Shown: piece after piece, positions 1 to 5,969 of the stretch
How the letters are laid out: the number at the start of each line of letters is the position of its first letter
Position numbering within the stretch: the stretch's first letter is position 1
NCBI GenBank assembly: GCA_023248835.1
Contig: JAHFDU010000162.1
Coordinates: 1-8,495, forward strand
DNA length: 8,495 bases
Direction of reading: 5' to 3'
From: Myxococcales bacterium
Lineage (GTDB): Bacteria > Myxococcota_A > Polyangia > Palsa-1104
Position numbers and translations under genes: made by a program
The notes under the pieces: generated by a model
Databases searched by the model: none
Told to the model about the DNA's origin: nothing
The model's input: the letters and a program-made list of their open reading frames with translations, nothing else

Positions 1-6
1 ATTCGC

Positions 7-35
7 TTGACATGTAAAGTCAAATAAAGTAAAAA
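7..35 (+). promoter_or_regulatory. Sigma70-type promoter with overlapping dyad
   Basis: A perfect TTGACA (-35, 7-12) is followed after 17 bases by TAAAAA (30-35), a 4/6 match to the -10 consensus. The -35 lies inside an inverted repeat, TTGAC (7-11) and GTCAA (19-23) with 7 bases between, which looks like an operator. It sits upstream of the ribbon-helix-helix gene, so autoregulation by that protein is a reasonable inference but is not shown. Confidence 0.55.
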
Positions 36-126
36 CAGACGTATGTATTTAGGTGTACATCCCGAAAAGTTTCACAACGATGAAGTTTCATGCTTTAATG
101 CTGCCGAGGCCAACTTGGGACGACCA

Positions 127-321
127 ATGACACGCAAGCCGAAGGCAGGTGAGCAGCAGCATTTCAGCATCACCCTCGATGGTGCGTTGATGCTCGCACT
201 CGACGACATGGCGGAGCAGATGTCGCGGGAGCGGCCAGGGCTGACGCTGACGCGCACCGACGTTGTCCGGGTGGCGCTACATGAGTGGTTGGCGGAGCGA
301 AAGAAAGAGCACAAGCGGTAG
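127..321 (+). CDS. Ribbon-helix-helix (CopG/Arc-like) DNA-binding protein
   Basis: A 64-residue basic protein. A short beta strand (FSITLD, residues 13-18) is followed by a helix (ALMLALDDMAEQMS), a turn, and a second helix opening with TRTDVVRVALHEWL. This is the order and spacing of the ribbon-helix-helix fold, in which the strand pairs across a dimer and reads the DNA major groove. I chose the ATG at 127 because GGGA lies 6 bases upstream and because the fold starts soon after it. The in-frame ATG at 43 would add 28 residues of unlike composition and would start almost at the expected transcription start. The gene lies just before the broken integrase, so it may have been the element's small regulator or excision-control protein. 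That role is inferred from position only. Confidence 0.7.
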   Translation: MTRKPKAGEQQHFSITLDGALMLALDDMAEQMSRERPGLTLTRTDVVRVALHEWLAERKKEHKR

Positions 322-406
322 CGCTGCTTCCCCCCTAGCGGTGCGGCAAGCGGCGGTGCAATAGGCAGGATCCTTAGCTTCGCGAAGCAGCGACAGAAGG
401 TGCAGC

Positions 407-1010
407 ATGGCCAGTGTAGTCAGACGATTTGCTCGCAAACGAATTGGCACAGACGCGCAGGGAAAGCCGATCTGGAAGCGGACCGGACAGGTCCTCTATT
501 ACGGCAAGTATCGTGAGCGCGATGGCAAGTGGCGCATGGCACCGACGCATCAGCCGACACGTGCGCTAGCCAAGCGCTGGATCGATGCTGTCGAATCGCG
601 CGTTGCTCAGGGCAAGGTAGGAATTGAACTGCCCTGCACTGGCGGAACGTTTGAAAAAAATATGGGCCAAGACGTGTTCCAAATTGGAATTGAAAATGAC
701 CTTCTACGAAGCGACTCGACACAGCTTCGTCTCGCGCAGCTTGGAGCTCGGCGCTGCCCTCGATGAAGTAAGCGTTGCGGTTGGGCACTCCTCACCTGCA
801 GTGACCCAGCGCTACTACAACCATTTTGTGCGGCGCACGTTTTCGAACACCCTCCGTAAGGGCCTTGGAACAGCGATGCGTCTGGTTGGTGGGGAGGTAA
901 TTCCCATCCATTCAGGTGCACCAATGGTGCACCACGCCAAGTCCACGCCGGTCGAATTAGATGACACCACTGTGCCGTCGGAGATTCAGGAATCTGTCGA
1001 ATTGAAGTAA
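407..1010 (+). pseudogene. Tyrosine recombinase/phage integrase, internally deleted and frameshifted
   Basis: Two pieces of one integrase lie in different frames. The first (from ATG 407, with AAGG about 8 bases upstream) has an integrase-type N-terminus: basic, with KPIWKRTGQVLYYGKYRERDGKW and then helix and RVAQGKVGIELP, near residues 18-76. The second frame, from about 630 to 1010, carries the end of the catalytic domain: ATRHSFVSRSLELG (conserved Arg of box II, codon near 717), VAVGHSSPAV (GH motif) and TQRYYNHF (nucleophilic Tyr near 813). The core-binding domain and the first catalytic Arg are absent. An intact relative would be about 200 residues longer, so deletion plus frameshift near 630 explains what is seen. 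It cannot be active as read. The palindrome GCTTCGCGAAGC (377-388) sits just upstream. A tRNA-Asp fragment follows 60 bases after its stop, the usual place for an attachment site. Confidence 0.8.
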
Positions 1011-1070
1011 CGTTCCAAAGACTTGCGTCCACTGCTGTCCAATGCCCATTCCCCCCGAGTAGACAGTGAC

Positions 1071-1117
1071 TTGGCCTGTCACGCCGGAGGCCGCGGGTTC
1101 AAGTCCCGTCCACCCCG
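1071..1117 (+). tRNA. 3' half of tRNA-Asp(GTC): attachment-site remnant
   Basis: The sequence folds as the 3' half of a tRNA. An anticodon stem TTGGC/GCCGG (two G-U pairs) holds the loop CTGTCAC with anticodon GTC (1078-1080). A 5-base variable loop follows, then a T arm GCGGG-TTCAAGT-CCCGT (1093-1109), the acceptor strand CCACCCC (1110-1116) and discriminator G1117, as expected for tRNA-Asp. Nothing upstream forms the D arm or the matching GGGGTGG acceptor strand, so this is not a working tRNA. Tyrosine integrases commonly recombine within the anticodon-to-3'-end part of tRNA genes. With the integrase ending 60 bases before it, this is most likely one att site of the element to the left. Confidence 0.8.
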
Positions 1118-1129
1118 CAAAAAGACGAA

Positions 1130-1165
1130 GGCCGGAGATCACTAAGATCTCTGGCCTTTTTCTTT
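1130..1165 (+). terminator. Rho-independent terminator, probably bidirectional
   Basis: An 11-bp stem, GGCCGGAGATC (1130-1140) against GATCTCTGGCC (1146-1156) with one G-U pair and loop ACTAA, is followed by TTTTTCTTTTT. On the minus strand the same stem is followed by TTCGTCTTTTT, so it can also end transcription of the LamG gene, whose stop is at 1166-1168. It may originally have been the terminator of the tRNA-Asp gene. Confidence 0.85.
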
Positions 1166-2022
1166 TTATCTAGGACAAGATAGGCCGGTCAGCCCGGTGA
1201 AGGGGTCGGTCCCGAGGTCATCACGCCCAGGCTTCTTGCGATGGTTGTAGGAAGAGTTCGCGGTTGCGAGCTGCTCGTCCAGGCCGACCTTGCCGTGGAA
1301 GTCGGGCGAGTTGGAGAGTGGAACAGCAGCCAGGTTGCCGACCTGATTCACCGAGAGCCCGTTGGCCGAGACCTCGGAGAACCACGACTGGGCGCGGACG
1401 ACGTTGGCGAAGCGAACCTCTTCGATCAGTCCGGTGAAGGTGTCGTTCGCGCTCACCTTCCCACCGATCGTCCATGGCCCATGCGTCCCGTAGTCGATGC
1501 TCCCAGACTGGGCCAGCGAGGCTACCTGGACTCCGTTCACGTAGAGGCGGAGCGTCACGCTGTCGAAGGTGAACCCAACGTGTTGCCACTTGCCAGCGGC
1601 CAGGACGTTGTTGACGGAGACCGTCTTCTGGGCTGCACCGATCACGATGCTGGCGGTCAGGGCTGGGTTTGAGTTGTTCGGGATGTAGAGATGGAGCGAC
1701 GCGAACGGGCTCGTCCAACCCGACGCATCCGGGCGGTAGGCCTTGCAGAGGAGCGATTGGGTGACCGCGCTGAACGCTGTCGGTTTGATGAAGGCCGAGA
1801 GCGTGAGGTTCGTCGAGAGCCAGCGGTGAGGTACTTCGAGGTGGCGTTACCACCTGGGAAGCTGACCCCGTTCGAGAACAGCGCGACCGCTGACACAGGG
1901 CCCGCGGCCTGGACGTTCAAGTTCAGCGCCCCCGCCGCTCCCGAGTTCGCCCACGGCGCGCTCGACTCGTCGAGCGTGTAGATCAGCTGATCGTTCGCAT
2001 CGGTGGCGTAACGGATCGCCAT
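1166..2022 (-). pseudogene. LamG/concanavalin A-like domain protein, one frameshift
   Basis: Translation starts at ATG 2022 with MAIRYATDANDQLIYTLDES and proceeds to a KYLTA motif. The frame is then lost and resumes as TNLTLSAFIKPTAFSAVTQS in a second frame that runs to the stop at 1166. Joined, it is about 285 residues with the hallmarks of a LamG jelly-roll: KYLTA-x-STNLTLSAFIKPT, then GKWQHVGFTFDSVTLRLYVNGVQV (the W-H-V/R-LYVNG signature), a GSIDYG...WTIGG strand and FTGLIEEVRFANVVRA. Such domains bind carbohydrate or other surface ligands and are common in phage tail-fibre proteins and secreted bacterial proteins. The break lies near 1812-1822 and needs only a one-base indel, so sequencing error is possible. 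No slippery site was seen there. It follows the preceding gene by 4 bases, suggesting a shared transcript. Confidence 0.75.
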
Positions 2023-2026
2023 TGGT

Positions 2027-2353
2027 CTACGCGATCAGCGGGACAGAGCTGGAGTTCCAGGGGACGATCAGGTTCCCGAGTTGGATGAACTGGTGGAGCG
2101 TCCCGGTGTCGGGGTAGTCGTCCCCGGTGGCCACGCCAGAGGAGCCATACCAGAGATCGAAGATCGTCCCATGACGACCACGCCCCGGTGAGGTCTGCGA
2201 TGCGATCCCGACTGGCGCGAACGGCCAGGACAGATCGAAGTCGTTCGCGATCGAGATCCCGGAGCCGAGGTTCACACCACCGAAGCCTTCCGAGGTCATG
2301 AAGAAGGCTCGTTCGTACACCGCCCCGGTCGATCGGGCTTCCGCGTCGGCCAA
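2027..2353 (-). pseudogene. C-terminal part of an unrecognised, possibly phage-tail, protein
   Basis: A 108-codon open frame with natural-looking protein: AVYERAFFMTSEGFGGVN, GISIANDFDLSWPFAPVG, TIFDLWYGSSGVATGDDYP and LGNLIVPWNSSSVPLIA. It is rich in Gly, Ser and aromatic residues and lacks hydrophobic segments, consistent with a beta-rich structural protein. I do not recognise the family. Its frame opens directly after the TGA that ends the ORF6N gene, and the only early start is a TTG at 2353, so the protein has probably lost its N-terminus. It ends 4 bases before the LamG gene on the same strand. The pair would fit a tail-protein module, but that is inference. It could instead be an intact small protein started at TTG. 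Confidence 0.45.
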
Positions 2354-2356
2354 ACG

Positions 2357-2884
2357 TCAATCCCGGCGAAATCCGATCTTCTTCTTCGTTGAGATCGGCG
2401 GCGCCATAAGCTCCCGGATCGCTTGGAAGACGGCCTTGAATTGCGCGTCGTATTTTTTCTCGAGACTGTCGAGCTTTTTGGCCAACTCAGTGTTCGACTC
2501 AAGCATCTGCCTGAGCCGGACGAACGCCCTCATGATCTCGATGTTCACCTGAACAGCACGATAGCTGCGAAGCACGCTCGAGAGCATCGCCACGCCCTGC
2601 TCGGTGAAGGCGTAAGGAAGGTACTTCCGGTGCAGCCCACGCCCGGTCTTTAAGGTCACAGTTTGTGATCTTAGAAAGGCGGCCTCGTCAGTGGTGAGCT
2701 GGAACATGAAATCCGCTGGAAACCGACCGGTGTTACGCCTCACCGCCTGGACCAACGCACGGGTCTCGACACCGTAGAGCACCGCCAAGTCGGCATCGAG
2801 CATCACCTTGTGCCCACGCAGTAGGACAATCGCGTTGGTGATACGCTCGAGCGGTACGAGCGCCGCCCCCTCGGTGTCCTTCAC
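2357..2884 (-). CDS. ORF6N domain-containing protein
   Basis: A 175-residue protein of the ORF6N family (Pfam ORF6N), phage-associated proteins related to KilA-N/antirepressor modules and thought to bind DNA. The ORF6N domain covers about residues 13-100: ITNAIVLLRGHKVMLDADLA, VLYGVETRALVQAVRRN, RFPADFMFQLTTDE and then YAFTEQGVAMLSSVL. A helical, probably coiled-coil tail follows (RQMLESNTELAKKLDSLEKK) and the usual IGF ending. Length and ending match full family members. The start is GTG 2884, with the SD-like GAGAGGGA 5 or so bases upstream. Its stop TGA lies exactly at the opening of the next frame downstream, which suggests a recombination joint. The GTG overlaps the stop of a short upstream frame in a GTGA arrangement. 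Family function is poorly defined; a role in phage or element regulation is inferred. Confidence 0.88.
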   Translation of the reverse strand: MKDTEGAALVPLERITNAIVLLRGHKVMLDADLAVLYGVETRALVQAVRRNTGRFPADFMFQLTTDEAAFLRSQTVTLKTGRGLHRKYLPYAFTEQGVAMLSSVLRSYRAVQVNIEIMRAFVRLRQMLESNTELAKKLDSLEKKYDAQFKAVFQAIRELMAPPISTKKKIGFRRD

Positions 2885-3069
2885 TGGTCCCTCTCTCTGA
2901 GGTCGATGCGACCGTGTCGCTCTCGATACATCGCATTGTCTCGGGGCATCGGCTGACGGAATCGACCATATCGGATCTCCCGCACATCCGAAAGTCGAGT
3001 GAGAAGGTCGGTCGCTGTTTGAGTCTCGCCTTCCGGGCCTCGGCGAACATTTGATGACTGGGGCGGCAT
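2881..3069 (-). CDS. Short unrecognised reading frame overlapping the ORF6N start
   Basis: A 62-codon frame, highly charged (many Arg, Asp, Glu), with segments such as TATDLLTRLSDVREIRYGRF. I do not recognise it. The argument for it is its stop TGA overlapping the GTG of the ORF6N gene (GTGA), a layout seen in translationally coupled genes. Against it are a weak ribosome-binding site and Arg-rich composition typical of chance frames in GC-rich DNA. It could be a fragment of a deleted gene. Low confidence. Confidence 0.25.
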   Translation of the reverse strand: MPPQSSNVRRGPEGETQTATDLLTRLSDVREIRYGRFRQPMPRDNAMYRERHGRIDLRERDQ

Positions 3070-3429
3070 CTGGCCGATCCGCCTGGCCGTATGTCCGACG
3101 CCTTCGCGCTCTTCAGTTCACGTTTCAGGTACCAGTTCCTTGACTGTCATCGTTTGACCTGCGGCGCGCCTTGTTGGGGGCCTAAGTAAACGGTTAGGGA
3201 ATTAGGTCCCCAACCGTCTCACTTGCTGCGGCCTACGAGCCGCTGGCCCTGCGCAGCTACCAGTGTGAAATCAACACATGTGGCGAGCGTGGGCTTCGTG
3301 CTCTGGGCATCTCACGTTGTGCAGCAATTCGTGTATCTTCGACCCAAGGACCGACAAGAAGATAACGACATGCCGCCGACCGGGCGCCACCGGAGTGTCC
3401 ATGCATCAGAGGCCGCCAAGGAGGACGAG
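2885..3429. other. Gene-poor stretch between ORF6N and GH10-like genes
   Basis: Apart from the doubtful 62-codon frame at its left end and a hairpin at 3190-3217, I see no convincing gene, RNA or IS end here. The frame open from 3223 into the GH10-like gene has no family-like content before residue 70. It probably reflects the absence of a stop rather than a longer protein. The stretch may hold the promoters of the two divergent flanking genes, but no clear -35/-10 pair stands out. Confidence 0.5.
3190..3217. repeat. Inverted repeat / hairpin
   Basis: ACGGTTAGGG (3190-3199) pairs with CCCCAACCGT (3208-3217) at 9 of 10 positions, with an 8-base loop. AAGT (3184-3187) and ACTT (3221-3224) extend the stem past a small internal loop. 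No T-run follows on either strand, so it is not a typical terminator. It could be an operator, a processed RNA stem, or one end of a vanished element. Confidence 0.5.
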
Positions 3430-3927
3430 ATGCACAGTCCCAGACTCTTGAAGACAGGAGTTGTCGTGGCCACGCTTGCGCTATCTGGTGCTGCATCACT
3501 GCTCCAGGCCCAGCCGCTGCCTACCGGCTCCCGGCTGAAGGACCTCGCCAGCAAGGCCGGGCTGCTGATCGGCGTACGAACCTTCATGATGGGTGCAGAG
3601 TACAACACCATTGTCGAACGAGAGTTCAACACCGGTACGCAGACCTACTTTACCCGATGGGACAATGCGTGCACCGGCAAAGGCCAGCACAACTATAGCA
3701 GTTTCAACACTGGAGTGAGCTGGCTCTATGACCGACAGATGAAGCCCATGGAGCACCTGCTCTTCAGCAACAATCTCTACGAGCCCACATGGGTGGTGAA
3801 CACAACCTCCGCCGCTGCGCTGGACTGCTTGCCTTCGAGACGTCGCGTGTTTTCCATTAGCCCGCCACGATCGGGAGCGAACGAGCGCCACCTGAGCGCT
3901 CGCTCCAAACCGCCGGCTGCAGATTGA
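3430..3927 (+). pseudogene. GH10 endo-xylanase-like protein, 3' truncated
   Basis: The start ATG 3430 has a strong ribosome-binding site (AAGGAGG, 5 bases upstream). Residues 1-27 form a signal peptide: MHSPRLLKTG, hydrophobic VVVATLALSGAASLLQA, with cleavage likely after QA, so the protein would be exported. Residues 35-122 resemble the start of glycoside hydrolase family 10: LKDLASKAGLLIGV, an EREFNTGTQTYFTRWD block (the family's REFN..TPEN..KWD), then GQHNYSS and the LYEPTWV block (the family's LPSWV). The usual VWH before that block reads LFS here, so it may be a divergent relative. After about 3796 the similarity stops. The frame runs on as unrelated sequence antisense to the radical-SAM gene. 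Full GH10 domains are about 300 residues or more, and both catalytic Glu residues are missing, so it cannot be an active xylanase. Confidence 0.7.
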
Positions 3928-5344
3928 AGTGCGCTTCCTTCTCACGATACAGAACGTTGTAGTTGCACACTGGAATCGTGGTTCCGTCCGGATAGCAATT
4001 GCTGTCGCAGCAATCGACCGCCCGTTCGGTGTCGAACGTCTCTTCATCCATGTGCGAGTGGATGTAGACCGCCTTCACTGCTCGCTCACCGGCGCGCAGC
4101 GCTTCCTCGCGGGTGATAGATCGGCCCGCCGGAAACATTTCTATCAGCAGTCGTTTGAGCAATTGGAGCGTTCGCTCAGAATCCGCTGCGCCCTCTGCCC
4201 ACAACCGATCGATCGCTTCGCGCATCGCCTCTTCGAGCGCCCGGGTGGGCTCAAGATAGAGCCGCTCGGACAGCGCCTCGTAGATCGCTTGCTTGGGCAT
4301 GAAGCGCGTAAACGGAATCGGCAAACCACCGTCGGGATCGACGAGTAGATAAGCGATCTGGTAGCAGAGCGGATGGGCGCAGGGAGAAGAGACGAAATCT
4401 TCCGGGCCCAAAAGTCCGTTGGTCGTTTCGGCGATGCGCTCGAGCACTTCGTAGGTTGAAATGCGGCCGTCGCGCGCGAACGTCACACCGCTCTGGCCAG
4501 TGAAAGTCATGGTGTGGATCTCAAGATGGCGGATGTTCGGCCGACGAAGGCCGAGATCAATGATGCGACCGATCTCGTGGTCGTTCAGTCCTCGCGTCAT
4601 CACCGGAATCAGCGTGGTATCAACGTTGTATTTTTCCAGCAGATCGAGACAGCGCAGTTTGAGCGGCAAAAGGCGGGCGCCTTGCATTTCATAGTCGACC
4701 GCTTCGTCGAAAGTGTCGAACGACAGCGCGACGCGGGCTCCCAACTCTGCCAGTCGTTTGACCAACGATTCATCTTTCGCCAGGCGAATTCCGTTTGAGC
4801 AGATCGTCACGCGATGGATTCCGGCGTCGCGCGCAAGCTCGATGAACTCGAGGAAGTGCGGATGCACGGTAGGTTCGCCACCGGTAAAGTTAACGATGTC
4901 GAGGTCGTCACCGTGGTCGGCGCGCAGGTGCCCAAGAATCCGTTTGAAGTCGGCTACCCCCATGTGGAAGGCGTCGTCATTTTTGTTGTGCACGTAACAG
5001 ATCGGGCAGTCGAGGTTGCATGCACTGGTGATGGTGACGACCGGGAGCCGTATCTTTTGCGCGTGGCTCGAGCAGGGGCCACAGTCGAAAGGGCAGCCTT
5101 TTTCGATCTCTTTTTTTACTATTCTAGGCGGACGCTTCAACTGCGGAGTCGCGCGTGTTCGTTCGTACCAGGCGGCATTGCTCGACAGCCGAACCTGCTG
5201 CGGGCCATGTGTGGCGCAGGCCTTGTACATCCACACCTCGCCGCTTGGGTTGGCAACTACGCGCGCGGGCACACCGTTCTTGCACACGCGGCAAAGCGAG
5301 GTGGTTTCGTGAATGAGCCGTTCGGTAACAACCGCGCTGATCAT
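3857..5344 (-). CDS. Radical SAM protein, tetraether/membrane-spanning lipid synthase (Tes/MSS, MJ0619-like) family
   Basis: A complete 495-residue radical-SAM enzyme. The N-terminus has a metal-knuckle pattern (C18-x2-C21 and C43-x2-H46). A second motif, CPFDCGPC (84-91), precedes the radical-SAM site CNLDCPIC (C109, C113, C116), which binds the cluster that cleaves S-adenosylmethionine. FTGGEP (153-158) is the SAM-contacting motif. Later cysteines C322/C327 (PCAHPLC) and C445, C446, C450, C460 (CCDSNCYPDGTTIPVC) are likely ligands of auxiliary clusters. This order is characteristic of the MJ0619/Tes family. Archaeal members couple lipid tails into tetraethers, and bacterial homologues called MSS were linked to membrane-spanning iso-diabolic acid lipids. 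A lipid-tail C-C coupling role here is inferred from family, and other family members form rings or act on other substrates. It starts at ATG 5344 with no clear SD, 26 bases after the DUF5681 scrap, so it is probably co-transcribed from upstream. Its last ~25 residues overlap the convergent GH10-like frame. Confidence 0.85.
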   Translation of the reverse strand: MISAVVTERLIHETTSLCRVCKNGVPARVVANPSGEVWMYKACATHGPQQVRLSSNAAWYERTRATPQLKRPPRIVKKEIEKGCPFDCGPCSSHAQKIRLPVVTITSACNLDCPICYVHNKNDDAFHMGVADFKRILGHLRADHGDDLDIVNFTGGEPTVHPHFLEFIELARDAGIHRVTICSNGIRLAKDESLVKRLAELGARVALSFDTFDEAVDYEMQGARLLPLKLRCLDLLEKYNVDTTLIPVMTRGLNDHEIGRIIDLGLRRPNIRHLEIHTMTFTGQSGVTFARDGRISTYEVLERIAETTNGLLGPEDFVSSPCAHPLCYQIAYLLVDPDGGLPIPFTRFMPKQAIYEALSERLYLEPTRALEEAMREAIDRLWAEGAADSERTLQLLKRLLIEMFPAGRSITREEALRAGERAVKAVYIHSHMDEETFDTERAVDCCDSNCYPDGTTIPVCNYNVLYREKEAHFNLQPAVWSERSGGARSLPIVAG

Positions 5345-5370
5345 GACGGCGCAGTATATGGGCGTGCCTC

Positions 5371-5505
5371 TTATTCCTCAATCGAATTCCCGATGTCTGC
5401 GCTTGGGTCGTCTTCCACCTTGGACTCAGGGTTCGAGCTGGTTTTTTGCTCGATCTTTCGCCGGTAGTCGAGAACGATGATTTTCAAAATCTTTCCTTCT
5501 GGCTC
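5371..5505 (-). pseudogene. C-terminal remnant of a DUF5681-type protein
   Basis: About 45 codons ending at 5371 read ILKIIVLDYRRKIEQK...EDDPSAD. They match the end of the intact DUF5681 protein at 6569-6928 (VLKIIIPDYRRKAEQE...ENDPTAD), and the DNA is visibly similar too. The N-terminal half with the PGQSGNPSGRPR signature is missing; the frame upstream instead overlaps the 122-aa gene and is unlike it. The scrap begins within about 10 bases of that gene's stop and ends 26 bases before the radical-SAM start. It is best read as a duplicated DUF5681 gene whose front was lost. It has no start codon of its own with a good ribosome-binding site. Confidence 0.6.
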
Positions 5506-5512
5506 TCTGACG

Positions 5513-5881
5513 TCAGTGATCGAAACCCTGGGTTTCCACGAGCACCCGCACGCCAGAAACAAACGACGACCGGCGGCGCACTGGTACCAGACTTGTGCAG
5601 CGTGGGAGGTTCGTCTTGAACCATGCCCAGATCTCTTCATCGGTGTCAGTTGAATCGAGGAGCTTGTCGAGAGAGGCCAACTGGTGATTCCAGTCTTCGA
5701 CGCCCATCCCGTCCGGGCAGAGCTCGGGAACAGATCGCATCAATTCATGGGCTGCGAGGAAATAGCCGCGCTTACCGCCCCGTCGAGCCGTCTGACAGAG
5801 TGCCCGAAAAAAGGTTGGGCATGCGCCGGCACGTGAGTGTTCGTTGGTCTTGATTTGATTTTTTGTGATTCCTTGAAACAT
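5513..5881 (-). CDS. Conserved-looking hypothetical protein, 122 aa
   Basis: A soluble protein that I cannot assign to a named family. The start ATG 5881 is well supported: AAGGAGC lies 6 bases upstream. Visible features are a Cys-containing N-terminal part (AGACPTFFRALCQTARRGGK), a helical stretch GYFLAAHELMRSVPELCPDG and an acidic-aromatic patch TDTDEEIWAWFKTNLPRC. A basic ending follows, VPVRRRSSFVSGVRVLVE. No signal peptide, membrane segment or nucleotide-binding motif is seen. It follows the 98-aa gene by 88 bases on the same strand and precedes the DUF5681 scrap and the radical-SAM gene, so it is likely in their transcript. The three cysteines near conserved-looking aromatic and basic residues might bind a metal, but this is speculation. 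Confidence 0.65.
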   Translation of the reverse strand: MFQGITKNQIKTNEHSRAGACPTFFRALCQTARRGGKRGYFLAAHELMRSVPELCPDGMGVEDWNHQLASLDKLLDSTDTDEEIWAWFKTNLPRCTSLVPVRRRSSFVSGVRVLVETQGFDH

Positions 5882-5921
5882 TGCGAAGCTCCTTTTTCTT
5901 GCCCGCTCGAATGTATTGGTA

Positions 5922-5958
5922 CCACCGCCAGTCGCGAGCTGGATTTAGCGGACGGTGG
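5922..5958. repeat. Intercistronic inverted repeat
   Basis: CCACCG (5922-5927) and CGGTGG (5953-5958) can pair, with CGC/GCG (5933-5935, 5948-5950) as a possible inner stem. It lies between the 98-aa and 122-aa genes on the minus strand. There is no T-run, so it is more likely an mRNA structure than a terminator. It may be chance. Confidence 0.3.
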
Positions 5959-5969
5959 CCGTTGCCTGG

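Noticed and set aside
957..1142. Minus-strand frame of 61 codons containing WTGLEPAASGVTGQ
   Set aside because: This is the antisense translation of the tRNA-Asp 3' half, a well-known kind of spurious protein, not a gene.
1808..1826. Programmed ribosomal frameshift in the LamG gene
   Set aside because: No slippery heptamer or obvious downstream structure at the joint; a plain indel is simpler.
1221..1853. Minus-strand 210-codon frame, very rich in Arg and Pro
   Set aside because: Out-of-frame reading of the LamG gene; low-complexity composition typical of GC-rich shadows.
3496..4047. Minus-strand 183-codon frame
   Set aside because: Shadow across the GH10-like gene and the end of the radical-SAM gene; no recognisable domain.
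4814..5467. Plus-strand 217-codon frame
   Set aside because: It lies antisense to the radical-SAM gene, whose motifs are unmistakable, and shows no family features.
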